A DNA stretch of 13,396 bases from Promethearchaeota archaeon (GTDB lineage: Archaea; Asgardarchaeota; Lokiarchaeia; Sigyniarchaeales; SOKP01): assembly GCA_030615145.1 (NCBI GenBank), contig JAUWZT010000081.1, positions 1 to 13,396 on the forward strand, written 5' to 3'. Below, piece by piece: positions 1 through 7,227 of the stretch (position 1 is its first letter; every line of letters begins with the position of its first letter). The position numbers and the translations under genes were made by a program. Under the pieces are notes generated by a model, which was not told where the DNA came from, ran no database searches, and saw only the letters and a list, made by a program, of their open reading frames with translations.

Positions 1-460
1 AATTGCCTTCAAATACATCTAGATTTGTATAAGATCCTAAATATTTCTGAGTTAAAAGGGAGAAAGTTGGTTTCGCATGCCTTAAAATATCAGCAATCTC
101 GTTCTCGGATATATCTTTACTCTCAAAACTAAGTTTCATCCAGGTCGAGAAGTAATTTTCTAAAAAAATTAGGAGATCATTATTGTTTCTGATCGCTCTA
201 AAGGCATTATATTTTTCCTTCCAAGGTTGGAGTTTTTCTAAGTATTCCTTCTGTATTGAAATAAAATCATAAGACTTCTCGTAAAAAGACTTCCAAGTAT
301 TTTTTAGTTCATTTCCTAATTTTTCAAGATTAACACTTACAACTTTAATGCTCTTTTGGATACCTGATTTTAATTCTTCTGTGTTGATATCGAAAATTTC
401 TATCAAAAACTCGATTAAAAAATCGTACTTCCTAAGGATTTCCTTTTTCGTTTCGCTTAT
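1..460 (-). CDS. Partial helical protein of unknown function, putative ATA start
   Basis: The minus frame is open from just after a TGA at 466-464 to the left window edge, about 153 codons, so the C-terminus is missing. The translation is rich in charged and aromatic residues and looks wholly alpha-helical (for example TWKSFYEKSYDF and NYFSTWMKLSFESKD). I recognise no family. There is no ATG, GTG or TTG near the 5' end. ATA at 460-458 is preceded by TTGATG plus a 4-base A-rich gap, which matches the GATG-spacer-start layout of other genes here, so ATA is my preferred start. The alternative is ATG at 467-465 plus a one-base frameshift: removing one G about 25 bases downstream would give a continuous MKHKRNEKEIL frame. 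It begins 16 bases downstream of the NYN gene stop, so the two are probably co-transcribed. Coding status is well supported by codon pattern; function is unknown. Confidence 0.6.
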   Translation of the reverse strand, partial: MSETKKEILRKYDFLIEFLIEIFDINTEELKSGIQKSIKVVSVNLEKLGNELKNTWKSFYEKSYDFISIQKEYLEKLQPWKEKYNAFRAIRNNNDLLIFLENYFSTWMKLSFESKDISENEIADILRHAKPTFSLLTQKYLGSYTNLDVFEGN

Positions 461-476
461 GTTTCATCAACTCTAT

Positions 477-902
477 TTATAGTTTAATTATAAGTTTTCC
501 TTCTAATAGCATGAATGTCTTTCTTTTTTCCATAATCCAATCTTTTCCGAATTCTTCCCAGTAATCCTTGAATTTGTCGTTCGATAAAATGTCGAAATTG
601 TAAACTTTGGCTAACTTTAAAATGTACCAATCAGCATCGATTAATGCTGGTGCTTTACAAATTCTCCTTTCTATAACCAATTGGTCGTAGATTTTTGGCT
701 TATTCACTTTGTATATAAGGGATGAACTCCCAATTAAGATTTTTTTACTATATCCTACTTCCGTTAAAGTATCTTCAAGAAGTTCAATATTTTCAATCTT
801 TATCTTTCCATTTGAATCTTTATCCTCATATAGGTAGTTATTTAAATCGCTGACGATACCGTTTTCCGGAATATGTTGGGTAATTATTTTTTTTTCTATC
901 AT
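477..902 (-). CDS. NYN/PIN-type ribonuclease, Zc3h12a (Regnase)-like
   Basis: This 141-residue protein has the layout of the Zc3h12a-type NYN domain, a metal-dependent RNase fold of the PIN superfamily. Seen in the sequence: an N-terminal Asp (D19, in IVSDLNN); the central AlaAsp motif (A84 to L95, with D89 and D91); the SND motif with D109, followed by KFKDY (D113); and the C-terminal strand EKRKTFMLLEGKLI, all in the order expected for the family. These acidic residues are the likely metal ligands of single-stranded RNA cleavage. The domain fills the whole protein, with no zinc finger or fusion partner. No SD precedes the ATG, and the upstream DNA carries a TATA-like element, so the transcript may have a short or SD-free leader. 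A co-oriented helical protein follows 16 bases downstream and may be a partner; in other lineages such small NYN proteins act in RNA processing or as toxins. The fold call is fairly firm; the biological role is inference. Confidence 0.75.
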   Translation of the reverse strand: MIEKKIITQHIPENGIVSDLNNYLYEDKDSNGKIKIENIELLEDTLTEVGYSKKILIGSSSLIYKVNKPKIYDQLVIERRICKAPALIDADWYILKLAKVYNFDILSNDKFKDYWEEFGKDWIMEKRKTFMLLEGKLIIKL

Positions 903-948
903 TATTTTTTGTTGTAATTGTTTTTATTTTGATAGAAAAATAGTCCTC

Positions 949-984
949 TTAACTTTTAAATGCTTGGTTTTAAGTTTTAAATGG
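949..984 (-). promoter_or_regulatory. Duplicated TATA-like element upstream of the NYN gene
   Basis: On the minus strand, GCATTTAAAAGTTAA (963-949) and CCATTTAAAACTTAA (984-970) are two near-identical 15-mers spaced 21 bp apart, two helical turns. The proximal copy is about 50 bases upstream of the NYN start codon and resembles an archaeal BRE/TATA box. It would place transcription start near 930. The distal copy could be a second TATA or an operator half. This is based on similarity only. Confidence 0.4.
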
Positions 985-1019
985 TAAGGTTTTGTGGTTT
1001 TAAAACTTTATCTATATAA

Positions 1020-1139
1020 TTAAACAATGTGATCAATAATATAACTATCGGGATATGCTAATTGATGGACTGAATTAACAAGAGTTTTATTATATCCTTC
1101 CCCGTGCTGTCGTCTCTTAAAAAAGTATGGTATCTTAAT
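1020..1139 (-). pseudogene. Short orphan coding-like fragment
   Basis: A 39-codon minus-strand frame bounded by stops (TAA at 1142-1140 and TAA at 1022-1020) reads as plausible protein, including KRRQHGEGYNKTLVNSVHQL. It has no ATG, GTG or TTG start and no SD. It may be a leftover C-terminal piece of a larger gene or chance. I cannot assign a family. Confidence 0.2.
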
Positions 1140-1163
1140 TTAAAACTTCTTTTTTTCTTTTTA

Positions 1164-1571
1164 TTAAATATCATCTTCATTAATCAAGGTAGCACCTTCA
1201 ATATGTTCTTCATCAAAGTTTAAGGCTTCCTTTTGTTGTTCTTTTCCCCCTTTTTCTCTTAATTCCAGCATTTCGTTATTTGAATCTACGATAAATTGCA
1301 GTATTTGGTTTATAAAATCATCATAAGACTCCCCAGAATAGGTATTTATTAAATCGTTCCAAAGAGAAATGTAGAATTTGTAACATTTCTTTAAAAAGAG
1401 ATTTGTTAATTCTTGATCTTCATGTTCTTGATTAATTAATGTTTGTTTTGGATAAATAAATTTGAGAAATAAAATATCTAATTCTATAATTTTTTCCTGC
1501 CATTTCTTTCTAATTCTCTGCTGATGAGCATCTAGATTATCTTCTCTAAAATTAACATTTAGAAGGGGTTG
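1164..1571 (-). pseudogene. 5'-truncated acidic helical protein
   Basis: The minus frame is open for 135 codons from just after a TAG (1574-1572) to TAA at 1166-1164. The translation is convincing protein: RIRKKWQEKIIELD near the N-terminus, an aromatic helical middle (KCYKFYISLWNDLI) and an acidic tail ending EGATLINEDDI. The only in-frame ATG lies far inside (in NEMLEL), and no SD or alternative start is visible near the 5' end. It therefore looks truncated exactly where the opposite-strand frame at 1556 also begins abruptly. No family was recognised. Confidence 0.45.
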
Positions 1572-1909
1572 CTAAAGGAGCATTAATAGGTGCGGGTATC
1601 TCTGGTGTGGCTGGAATAGTTGATTTAGTAATTGAACATAATGAATTTGAGATTCAATGTGATGCAAGATGGGATAGCAATTCAAATCTAATCCATAAAA
1701 GCTTCAACAAGATTAAAGAGCAATTTATTCCGCCTAAAAAAATAGGTCTAGCGTTTGAAAATCTTGAGAGATTATTAGGTAATTTACGTTTTGAATGTAA
1801 CAATTTACGACCAGATTGGATATTTGAGAGTTCTGACATAGATTATTCAAATTACATGGTTACTATAGCAAGAATAATGAGTTTTGCATGCCAAATAGTG
1901 GTGAGGTAA
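1556..1909 (+). pseudogene. Plus-strand protein with glycine-rich N-terminus, probably 5'-truncated
   Basis: The frame is open from after TAA at 1553-1555 to TAA at 1907-1909, about 117 codons. The first residues, EGVAKGALIGAGISGVAG, form a small-residue hydrophobic segment of the glycine-zipper kind, usually found inside a longer protein. The rest (IQCDARWDSNSNLIHKSF and ERLLGNLRFECNNLRPDW) is soluble-looking and unrecognised. Possible starts are GTG 1607 with no SD, or ATA 1586, which sits 5 bases after AAAGGAG; that string also encodes KGA, so it may be coincidental. Its stop lies 5 bases before the TTG start of the next gene, whose SD is embedded in this gene's last codons, so the two are translationally linked. 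Whether it is truncated or starts at ATA/GTG is open. Confidence 0.45.
1900..1907 (+). promoter_or_regulatory. Shine-Dalgarno deciding a TTG start
   Basis: GGTGAGGT lies inside the last codons of the upstream frame, 7 bases before TTG 1915. It favours TTG 1915 over the in-frame ATG at 1888, which has no such site. Confidence 0.6.
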
Positions 1910-1914
1910 TTTTT

Positions 1915-2832
1915 TTGACTGAAGAAATTGAAACTATAATAGATAAGTTAAAAACTGGACAGATTCAAATCATTGAAAGATTTGATCCTGAACTTGACTT
2001 TGGGAGATTAATTCCTTCTTGGGAGCTAAAATTAAGAATTACCAAAGGTAAAGCGCGTATATATACAGAAAAATATTTTTATCCCATAATAAATGCCTTA
2101 ATAGATTTAGGAATTGTAAATAAACTTGATGGAACTACTAATTATATGCTAACTAAATTGGGAGAAGAAATCAGAAAAAAAATCACACCAAGAACTGAAG
2201 AATCTATCCCGATCAGTTCAAGAGAAAGAATGAGTTTTATCCAAGAGGAGATAAGCAAGAGAAAATTGTTTTCTAAGAATGAATATGCTATGAAGACTTG
2301 GACAGAAAGGTATTTTTTAGTAACTCAGAAATTTTATCCCCTGCTAAAAGATGAGGGTGAGATTTCTAAAAAGAGATTTGTAACTGCTCTTGGTCTTACT
2401 ACTTGGAACTCGTTTTATCAACCAAAGTTAATAAGTATTAAGGATTTCCTAAATATGTTCCATTTTTCTGAAATAATTGAAAAAAGCCATATCTATGTTA
2501 TTTGCCAATATTTTCAATGGAAATATCATCCCTTAGATAAAGATTTATGGTTTGTGAGTAAAAATCTTAGTTTTTGGAGGGAGAGATATAATGATTTAAT
2601 CAGATATAACCTTAATCAATCTCCGAAAAAAGCTTTAGTTAATAATTCAATGGATTTAGATGATCTCACGCAACAGACAAAGAAATTTTTGAGAAATAGA
2701 GATAAGATTGTTAATAAATCGATTTCTGATTTAGCAAATGAAATACTCTTTCAGAAAGGTCATTATTGGAACAAAAAATATAAAATTGATTTTAATTGGA
2801 TAAAAAAAAGGTTAAATTTGATTTTGTTTTAG
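1915..2832 (+). CDS. Winged-helix-like protein of unknown function
   Basis: Starting at TTG 1915 this is a 305-residue soluble protein; an ATG at 1888 would add nine residues but lacks an SD. The N-terminal ~85 residues read like a winged helix: TEEIETIIDKL, then a helix KYFYPIINALIDLGIVNKL, then a wing-like strand TNYMLTKLGEEIRKK. This is the usual spacing in archaeal winged-helix DNA-binding domains. The remaining ~215 residues are rich in Trp, Tyr and Phe (TWTERYFLVTQKFYPLL, FQWKYHPLDKDLWF, SFWRERYNDLIRYN) and look helical; I do not recognise that part. No membrane segment or signal peptide is present. A T6 run follows the stop. It may act as a regulator or as a DNA-binding member of an accessory module with the preceding frame; the role is inferred from fold resemblance only. 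Confidence 0.65.
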   Translation: MTEEIETIIDKLKTGQIQIIERFDPELDFGRLIPSWELKLRITKGKARIYTEKYFYPIINALIDLGIVNKLDGTTNYMLTKLGEEIRKKITPRTEESIPISSRERMSFIQEEISKRKLFSKNEYAMKTWTERYFLVTQKFYPLLKDEGEISKKRFVTALGLTTWNSFYQPKLISIKDFLNMFHFSEIIEKSHIYVICQYFQWKYHPLDKDLWFVSKNLSFWRERYNDLIRYNLNQSPKKALVNNSMDLDDLTQQTKKFLRNRDKIVNKSISDLANEILFQKGHYWNKKYKIDFNWIKKRLNLILF

Positions 2833-2863
2833 ACGAGAAAATAAGAATTGGGAGATAGTCTAG

Positions 2864-2869
2864 TTTTTT
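2864..2869 (+). terminator. T-run after the 1915 gene
   Basis: A T6 stretch lies about 30 bases beyond the stop at 2832, with no strong stem upstream. This fits the poly-T type of archaeal terminator. Confidence 0.3.
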
Positions 2870-3012
2870 GTTTCCCTGACCATTCTTCCTTGTATGGGGT
2901 TTAATACCGTATCGACAGGGGTAAAGTGATCTCATTTAAAACTAAGGGATATATTACAGTTTTAACACGGGAATATTTAAAGGTTCTAGGTATTACTATA
3001 CCAGTATTAAGT
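2870..3012. other. Gap between plus gene and minus-strand frame
   Basis: No RNA gene or strong signal was found. A minus-strand frame (3038-2901, 45 codons, including IPRTFKYSRVKTVIYPL) is coding-like but has no normal start, and it overlaps the end of the 3013-3249 frame in another phase. It could be a frameshifted continuation of that gene. A TATA-like ATATTTAAAG lies near 2972. Confidence 0.25.
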
Positions 3013-3249
3013 TTATGCTTTATTCCCCCTAATTCTACTTATAAAAGTCCGTAATGCTCGTTTATCTTGACTATTAAGTCTATTTTTTAAGATAATATCG
3101 TCATAATTGAGTTTTTCTAAAATCATTAACAATTCAAATAAGAGTTCCTCCATTGAATCAAAATCTTCATTAATTTCAATAATTTTATCAAAGAAAATAT
3201 TAATGGTCTTGTACAGAAGTAATAATTGGTCGAGTTCGGATTCAATATT
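3013..3249 (-). pseudogene. Small helical protein, 5' end unclear
   Basis: The minus frame is open from after TAA at 3252-3250 to TAA at 3015-3013, 78 codons. It is a leucine/isoleucine-rich acidic helical protein (ELDQLLLLYKTINIFFDKI, SMEELLFELLMILEKL) with a basic tail RTFISRIRGNKA. There is no ATG at the 5' end. ATT at 3246-3244 would give an almost complete-looking protein but has no SD in front. It faces away from the frame at 3226, and the two overlap at their 5' ends by about 24 bases. Either it is a fragment cut at this point or a small gene with a rare start. No family recognised. Confidence 0.4.
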
Positions 3250-3495
3250 TTAGGAATTATCGAACGTATGGTGTCTAAACATTTTCATAATTTACCCGAT
3301 AATAATCACCCCTTGTTTTTTAATAAATTGTCTAAGAATATTTACAATATAATTAGGAATAATTACAGAATAATCCAGAAGATTACCGAAAATTTTGAAT
3401 TTGAGTATGTAGAATCCGTACTCGATAAAATAAATCAAACAGTAGTAGAAAATAAGGAATCCAAGAAACAACTCAATCCATTAATAGAGGCGTAA
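3226..3495 (+). CDS. Small helical protein of unknown function
   Basis: An 89-residue frame begins at TTG 3226, directly after TAA 3223-3225; ATG 3268 (MVSKHF) is an in-frame alternative giving 75 residues. Neither has a good SD, unlike almost every other plus-strand gene here, so the 5' end may be missing. The translation is polar and helical (NKLSKNIYNIIRNNYRII and FEYVESVLDKINQTVVENKE). No family or motif was recognised. It is followed 6 bases after its stop by the next small gene, which implies one transcript with the 3502, 3802 and 3951 genes. Confidence 0.5.
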   Translation: MVEFGFNILGIIERMVSKHFHNLPDNNHPLFFNKLSKNIYNIIRNNYRIIQKITENFEFEYVESVLDKINQTVVENKESKKQLNPLIEA

Positions 3496-3501
3496 AGGAT
3501 A

Positions 3502-3660
3502 ATGGATGAAATTAATTTAAATGATATCAGGGCTTTCATTAAGGATGTAAAAGAAGCTTTTTATACCGAAGAAGATATGGATGATCTTATGAGATATTCC
3601 TTGCTAAAAGGCGTTGTAAGTTTAAGAATAAAAGAAATGAAATTGATAAAAGAGATATAA
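3502..3660 (+). CDS. 52-residue acidic small protein
   Basis: ATG 3502 is preceded by AAAGGAT at close spacing and lies just after the stop of the 3226 gene. The 52-residue product is acidic at the N-terminus (MDEINLNDIRAFIKDVKEAF) and helical at the C-terminus (SLRIKEMKLIKEI). No family recognised. Placement within a same-strand run with tight spacing supports it as a gene. An 11-bp inverted repeat begins 30 bases after the stop and may end its transcript. Confidence 0.5.
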   Translation: MDEINLNDIRAFIKDVKEAFYTEEDMDDLMRYSLLKGVVSLRIKEMKLIKEI

Positions 3661-3689
3661 TAAAAAATTATGCTAATCCTTAAATCGCC

Positions 3690-3769
3690 TGAGCGTTGGC
3701 TACCCTGGATTTTTGTTTTTTTGGATTTCACCAACCTACTCTTTTTTACATGTATTTTGCCAACGCTCA
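3690..3769. repeat. 11-bp perfect inverted repeat with 58-nt loop
   Basis: TGAGCGTTGGC (3690-3700) and GCCAACGCTCA (3759-3769) are perfect complements, unusually GC-rich for this region, and the right arm is followed by T5. Inside the loop, a second CCAAC (3731-3735) could pair with the GTTGG of the left arm as an alternative fold. It may be a terminator or small structured RNA between the 3502 and 3802 genes, or an inverted-repeat remnant of a mobile element. Confidence 0.5.
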
Positions 3770-3801
3770 ATTTTTACAATTTATTATGAGGTAATTAAAA
3801 T

Positions 3802-3951
3802 ATGAATATAAAAAAAATTGTAGCCAAAATAATGAGAAGATTAAAACGACAGAAGTTCCTAAAACGTTTAAGTCCAATCCAGCAAAACACGTTAGAGGAA
3901 GATTTATATGAATTATTGGAAGAATGGAATAAAGTAACGAAGGAGGAATAA
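3802..3951 (+). CDS. 49-residue basic/acidic small protein
   Basis: ATG 3802 has a clear SD, GAGGT at 3788-3792, with 9 bases of spacing. The product is strongly basic at the N-terminus (NIKKIVAKIMRRLKRQKFLK) and acidic at the C-terminus (TLEEDLYELLEEWNKVTKEE), a charge split often seen in small nucleic-acid-binding or adaptor proteins; that reading is inference. Its stop overlaps the next start (TAATG), and its last codons contain the AAGGAGG that serves the next gene, so the two are translationally coupled. Confidence 0.6.
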   Translation: MNIKKIVAKIMRRLKRQKFLKRLSPIQQNTLEEDLYELLEEWNKVTKEE

Positions 3952-4190
3952 TGGAAATAATAAGGAATTTTTATCAGAAAAAGAGCATTTACAATTGTCG
4001 TTGTTGTCTATATTGTAATTATATTCTATATGATAGTTCCATAACAGAAATAGCAAAAGAATCCAATTGTTCGCGTAAAACAATTTACAATAGATTAGAG
4101 CAATATGGTATTTCAAAAATATCAAGGCGTCAATTTAAGGAAAAGATTAATTCAAAATTAGAATCAAATAACAAAATTTTTGGATGGTGA
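3951..4190 (+). CDS. Small helix-turn-helix protein with Cys cluster
   Basis: This 79-residue protein starts at ATG 3951, overlapping the previous stop, with GGAGG in the preceding codons. Residues about 31-54, ITEIAKESNCSRKTIYNRLEQYGI, fit a resolvase/Hin-type helix-turn-helix: helix one ITEIAKES, turn with NCS, recognition helix RKTIYNRLEQYG. Ahead of it lies an unusual cysteine group, CRCCLYC (residues about 17-23), that could bind metal. The tail is basic. It probably binds DNA as the regulator of this small-gene run or of an associated element. No integrase or recombinase catalytic domain is attached. The HTH call is fairly confident; the target is unknown. Confidence 0.65.
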   Translation: MEIIRNFYQKKSIYNCRCCLYCNYILYDSSITEIAKESNCSRKTIYNRLEQYGISKISRRQFKEKINSKLESNNKIFGW

Positions 4191-4297
4191 TCGATAAAAA
4201 TTTATACTTGATTGTCCATTTTATTTTTGGATTATTCTAATTCATTTCGAATAAGAAAAGCAAACAAAAATAAATTAAATAAAAAGAGGAATAAAAA

Positions 4298-4627
4298 ATT
4301 AAACCATATAAGGAAATAAAACCATTTAAAGTAAGAAGAAAACCTAAATTTAAACATCCAGATGGTACTATTATTTATGGAACAATACTGGATGAGGTTG
4401 AAGTAGAACATAGAAGTCATAAAGGTAAGATTTATAAATATTTAGTTCAAGAAATTGAATATGATGATGTTCTGGGCGATATAACTAAAGAATTCAGAAT
4501 TTGTTATTATTTAACTGATTTAAGAAAGGAAAAACCAAAATGGGTTTTTGGACAATATGCTTTAACTATTACTAAAGCAGAATTTAAAGAATTACTTAAG
4601 AAAATGAAAGAAAAAGGGTGGATATAA
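4298..4627 (+). CDS. Small conserved protein, paralogue A, putative ATT start
   Basis: The frame directly after TAA 4289-4291 encodes about 109 residues with no ATG, GTG or TTG at the 5' end. ATT 4298 is 8 bases after AGAGGA, a normal SD spacing, and starting there aligns the product with the protein encoded at 9474-9818. Shared blocks are KP-FK-PDG near the N-terminus, DE--V in the middle, FR-CYY, W-FGQYAL, and an identical C-terminus KMKEKGWI. The conservation of a full-length paralogue argues that this is a working gene rather than noise. No catalytic motif is evident; the Trp/Phe-rich core suggests a small compact beta-alpha domain. I do not recognise a named family. It lies upstream of the surface-protein gene, whereas its paralogue precedes a PD-(D/E)XK protein. 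Confidence 0.65.
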   Translation: MKPYKEIKPFKVRRKPKFKHPDGTIIYGTILDEVEVEHRSHKGKIYKYLVQEIEYDDVLGDITKEFRICYYLTDLRKEKPKWVFGQYALTITKAEFKELLKKMKEKGWI

Positions 4628-4656
4628 AATAATATAGTTTTTTTATTGGAAGTGTG

Positions 4657-4669
4657 CCTCGTTTCGAGG
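4657..4669 (+). promoter_or_regulatory. Short hairpin in the leader of the surface-protein gene
   Basis: CCTCG-TTT-CGAGG is a perfect 5-bp stem with a 3-base loop, about 40 bases before ATG 4709 and about 30 bases after the stop of paralogue A. It may be a weak terminator or leader structure. Confidence 0.3.
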
Positions 4670-4708
4670 GCATCAATAAAATTTAATAAAAAAGGAAGTG
4701 AAAAAAAG

Positions 4709-7149
4709 ATGCAAATAAAACAAAAATATATTTTATATCTTTTGATTCTGGGTATATTTTTATTACCTATACATATACAGACAGATTTTTTTATTGAAAG
4801 AATTCAAATTGACGAAGAGTATACAAAAAGCTATAATCCTATTACTTCTGCTATTGAAGAATGGTTTAGTACATGGGGTTATGTTGGTGAAGCACATGGT
4901 ATTGCTATAGACTCCTTAGGCAATATTTTTCTTGTAGGTTCTACATATGTTGGTCCTGCTGGGATCAATGTTGGCTTGGTTAAATTTGATAAAAATGGAA
5001 ATGTGCAATGGTATCAAACATGGGGAGGCAATCAAAATGATTTTGGTATGGGAGTTGCGATAGATTCTAATGATAATATATATGTTACAGGATGGACAGA
5101 AAGTAGTGAATTTGTAATTGGAATTAGTGTTGCTGTAACAATAAAATATGATAATAATGGAAATCAGATATGGTATAAAATATGGGGGGTAGTGGACGGG
5201 ATGAAAGTAGGGGAATAACAATTGATTCTAATAATGATGTTATTCTTGTTGGAGGCACAACCAGTTTTATTGGACCAGGGTTTTTAGTAAAATATAGTAG
5301 CTCTGGTTATGAGAAATGGAATAAAACAGGTGTTAAATGTGATGGGTTCGCTGGTAATTATCATCGTTCCAATGGATTGGTAATTGATTCATTAGATAAT
5401 ATATATATTGCTTCTGGTGATCAATATATTTTAAAATATAGTAGTTCTGGTTTAAAAATATGGGAAAAATCTTGGGGTAGTGATATTTCTTATTATGATA
5501 TTGATTTAGATTCTTCCAACAATTTATATGTTAGTGGTGCCTATGATTCTTCTGGACCTGCTGGGTTGAGAGATATTATTTTTGTTAAATTCAATAATCA
5601 GGGCGACTATCAATGGCATAGAGCATGGGGCGGTGGACAAGATGATTATAATTGGGGAGGTATTAAAATAGACGATTCTGATTATATATACCTTACTGGA
5701 TGCACATGGAGTTATGGTGCTGGAAGTGTGGATCTTGTTATAATTAAATATGATAATAATGGAAATCAAATTTGGAATAAGACATGGGGAAATGAATGGT
5801 ATAATGTTGGATATGATATTTTTATTGACTCATCTTTTAATATCTTCATTGTCGGTGGATCATCCAATAGTTTTCTTTTAATAAAATATTATCAAACTAA
5901 ACCCAAATCTTTTGCCTTGGATTCTACTGCTGATAACCCCGATAAAGATGGTTCTTTTGAGCTTAATTGGGAACAATCCGATGAAGCTGTTAACTATTCA
6001 ATTTATCAACATAATCATCCTATAACTGATATAAACCAGAGTATTTTATTCCAAGAAGGTATTACAGAGTTAAGTCTTTCTGTTTCTGGATTAATAGATG
6101 GAATTTATTATTATATCTTGGTGGCATTTAATAAATATGGAAATATTAGTTCAAATTCTATATTTATTAATGTTGATCGTATGCCCGATTCTCCCTATAA
6201 CTCCAATCCTCCTGATGGAAGTAATGAAATTGATTTAAATATTATTCTAAATGTAGATGTATCTCATCCAAGTGAAGTTCTTATGGATGTATCCTTTTAT
6301 GATGCTTCTAATGATAATTTAATAGGTATTGATATAGGGGTTTTTAGTGAAGAAACAGCATCTATCTCTTGGTTTGGTCTTTCTGAGGGTACTACATATC
6401 AATGGTATGTGATTGTTAGTGATGGTATGGATATTGTAATATCATCTATATGGACATTTACTACATTAGATATTCCAAGCTGGGTTCAAGTACCCATAGA
6501 CCAAGTTATCGAATACGGAGAACCCTTTAATTATAATATTAATGCTACTGATATTTCTGGTATTGACCATTACTGGATAAATGATACAACTAATTTTCAA
6601 ATCAATGGAAACGGTATAATTACTAATATTACAATATTGGATGTTAGTATTTATTGGTTAGAAGTAAGAGCTTACGATCCCTATGACCATTATTGCTTAG
6701 CTACTTTCAAAATCGTTGTCCAAGATACAGATATACCAGAACCCAAACCAGATTTACCAAGCTTGTTTATGCTTAATTCTAATGTAAATACTACTAATAC
6801 TGGAATATTTTTATTGTATTGGACAATCTCAGAATATGCAAATAATTATTCTCTTTATCAGAATAATATTTTATTAGATAGTGGATTAATAGAACTTTAC
6901 TATTCAATGGAGATTTATTCAAATGGTAGTTATAATTTTAAAGTAATAGCTTTTAATGATATTGGGAATACCACTTCAAATGAAATAACTGTTAATGTAG
7001 AAATATCACCAACACCAATAGATCCAGAGCCAGAGCCAGAACCAGAGCCAAAGTCTAAAATCATTGGTATAAATCCAATAATCAGTGTCATATTTGTAAT
7101 GAGTGGAATTATAGGATTATTAGTCTATATGAAACGTAAAACTAATTAA
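4709..7149 (+). pseudogene. Secreted SBBP-repeat / FN3-like surface protein, frameshifted
   Basis: Start ATG 4709 has AAAGGAAGTG upstream and opens with a basic-plus-hydrophobic signal segment (KYILYLLILGIFLLPI). The first phase stops at 5216-5218; the second is open from within the G6 run (5184-5189) to 7149. One extra G would join them as W-GG-SGRDESRGITIDS, matching the sister repeats TWGG-QNDFG, WGGGQDDYNWGG and WGNEWYNVGYD, so about 813 residues are expected. Order in the repaired protein: SBBP-type beta-propeller repeats (~45-395, recurring IDS--NIY--G and NG--W---WG); FN3-like module (~400-490); second FN3-like module ending WTFTT (~492-588); cadherin-like module with YWINDTTNF (~590-675); third FN3-like module (~680-765); PEPEPEPEP spacer; transmembrane helix (~785-808) and KRK tail. 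It is likely a cell-surface adhesion or scaffold protein anchored at its C-terminus. The frameshift may be a sequencing error, phase-variable slippage or real decay. Confidence 0.75.
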
Positions 7150-7150
7150 A

Positions 7151-7159
7151 TTTTTTTTT
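7151..7159 (+). terminator. T9 run after the surface-protein gene
   Basis: Nine T residues start two bases after the stop at 7149, consistent with an archaeal poly-T terminator. Confidence 0.4.
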
Positions 7160-7227
7160 ATTGTAAGTGTTTCGATTTCCTAAAACACCAATTTGAAATG
7201 AATTTAAATTAAAAAGGTGATGAAATA

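Noticed and set aside
1697..1711. AAAGCTTCA string resembling the 13-bp repeat at 10651
   Set aside because: Only nine bases match and it is embedded in coding sequence; probably chance.
3691..3768. Possible integron attC-like site (GTTGGC and GCCAAC arms)
   Set aside because: attC sites run RYYYAAC then GTTRRRY; here the order is reversed, the consensus is not met, and no integron integrase is present.
3561..3770. Minus-strand reading frame over the hairpin
   Set aside because: It overlaps the supported 3502 gene in antisense and the inverted repeat; low-complexity translation and no SD.
4646..4708. Upstream in-frame start for the surface protein
   Set aside because: It lacks an SD, runs through a hairpin and would place a polar tail before the signal segment; ATG 4709 has a good SD.
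5184..5189. Programmed ribosomal frameshift at the G6 run
   Set aside because: No pseudoknot or internal SD could be made out next to it; a base error or phase-variable slippage is simpler.
4916..5221. Minus-strand reading frame opposite the surface-protein gene
   Set aside because: It is the antisense image of the AT-rich SBBP repeats; a similar antisense frame recurs at 5524-5769 for the same reason.
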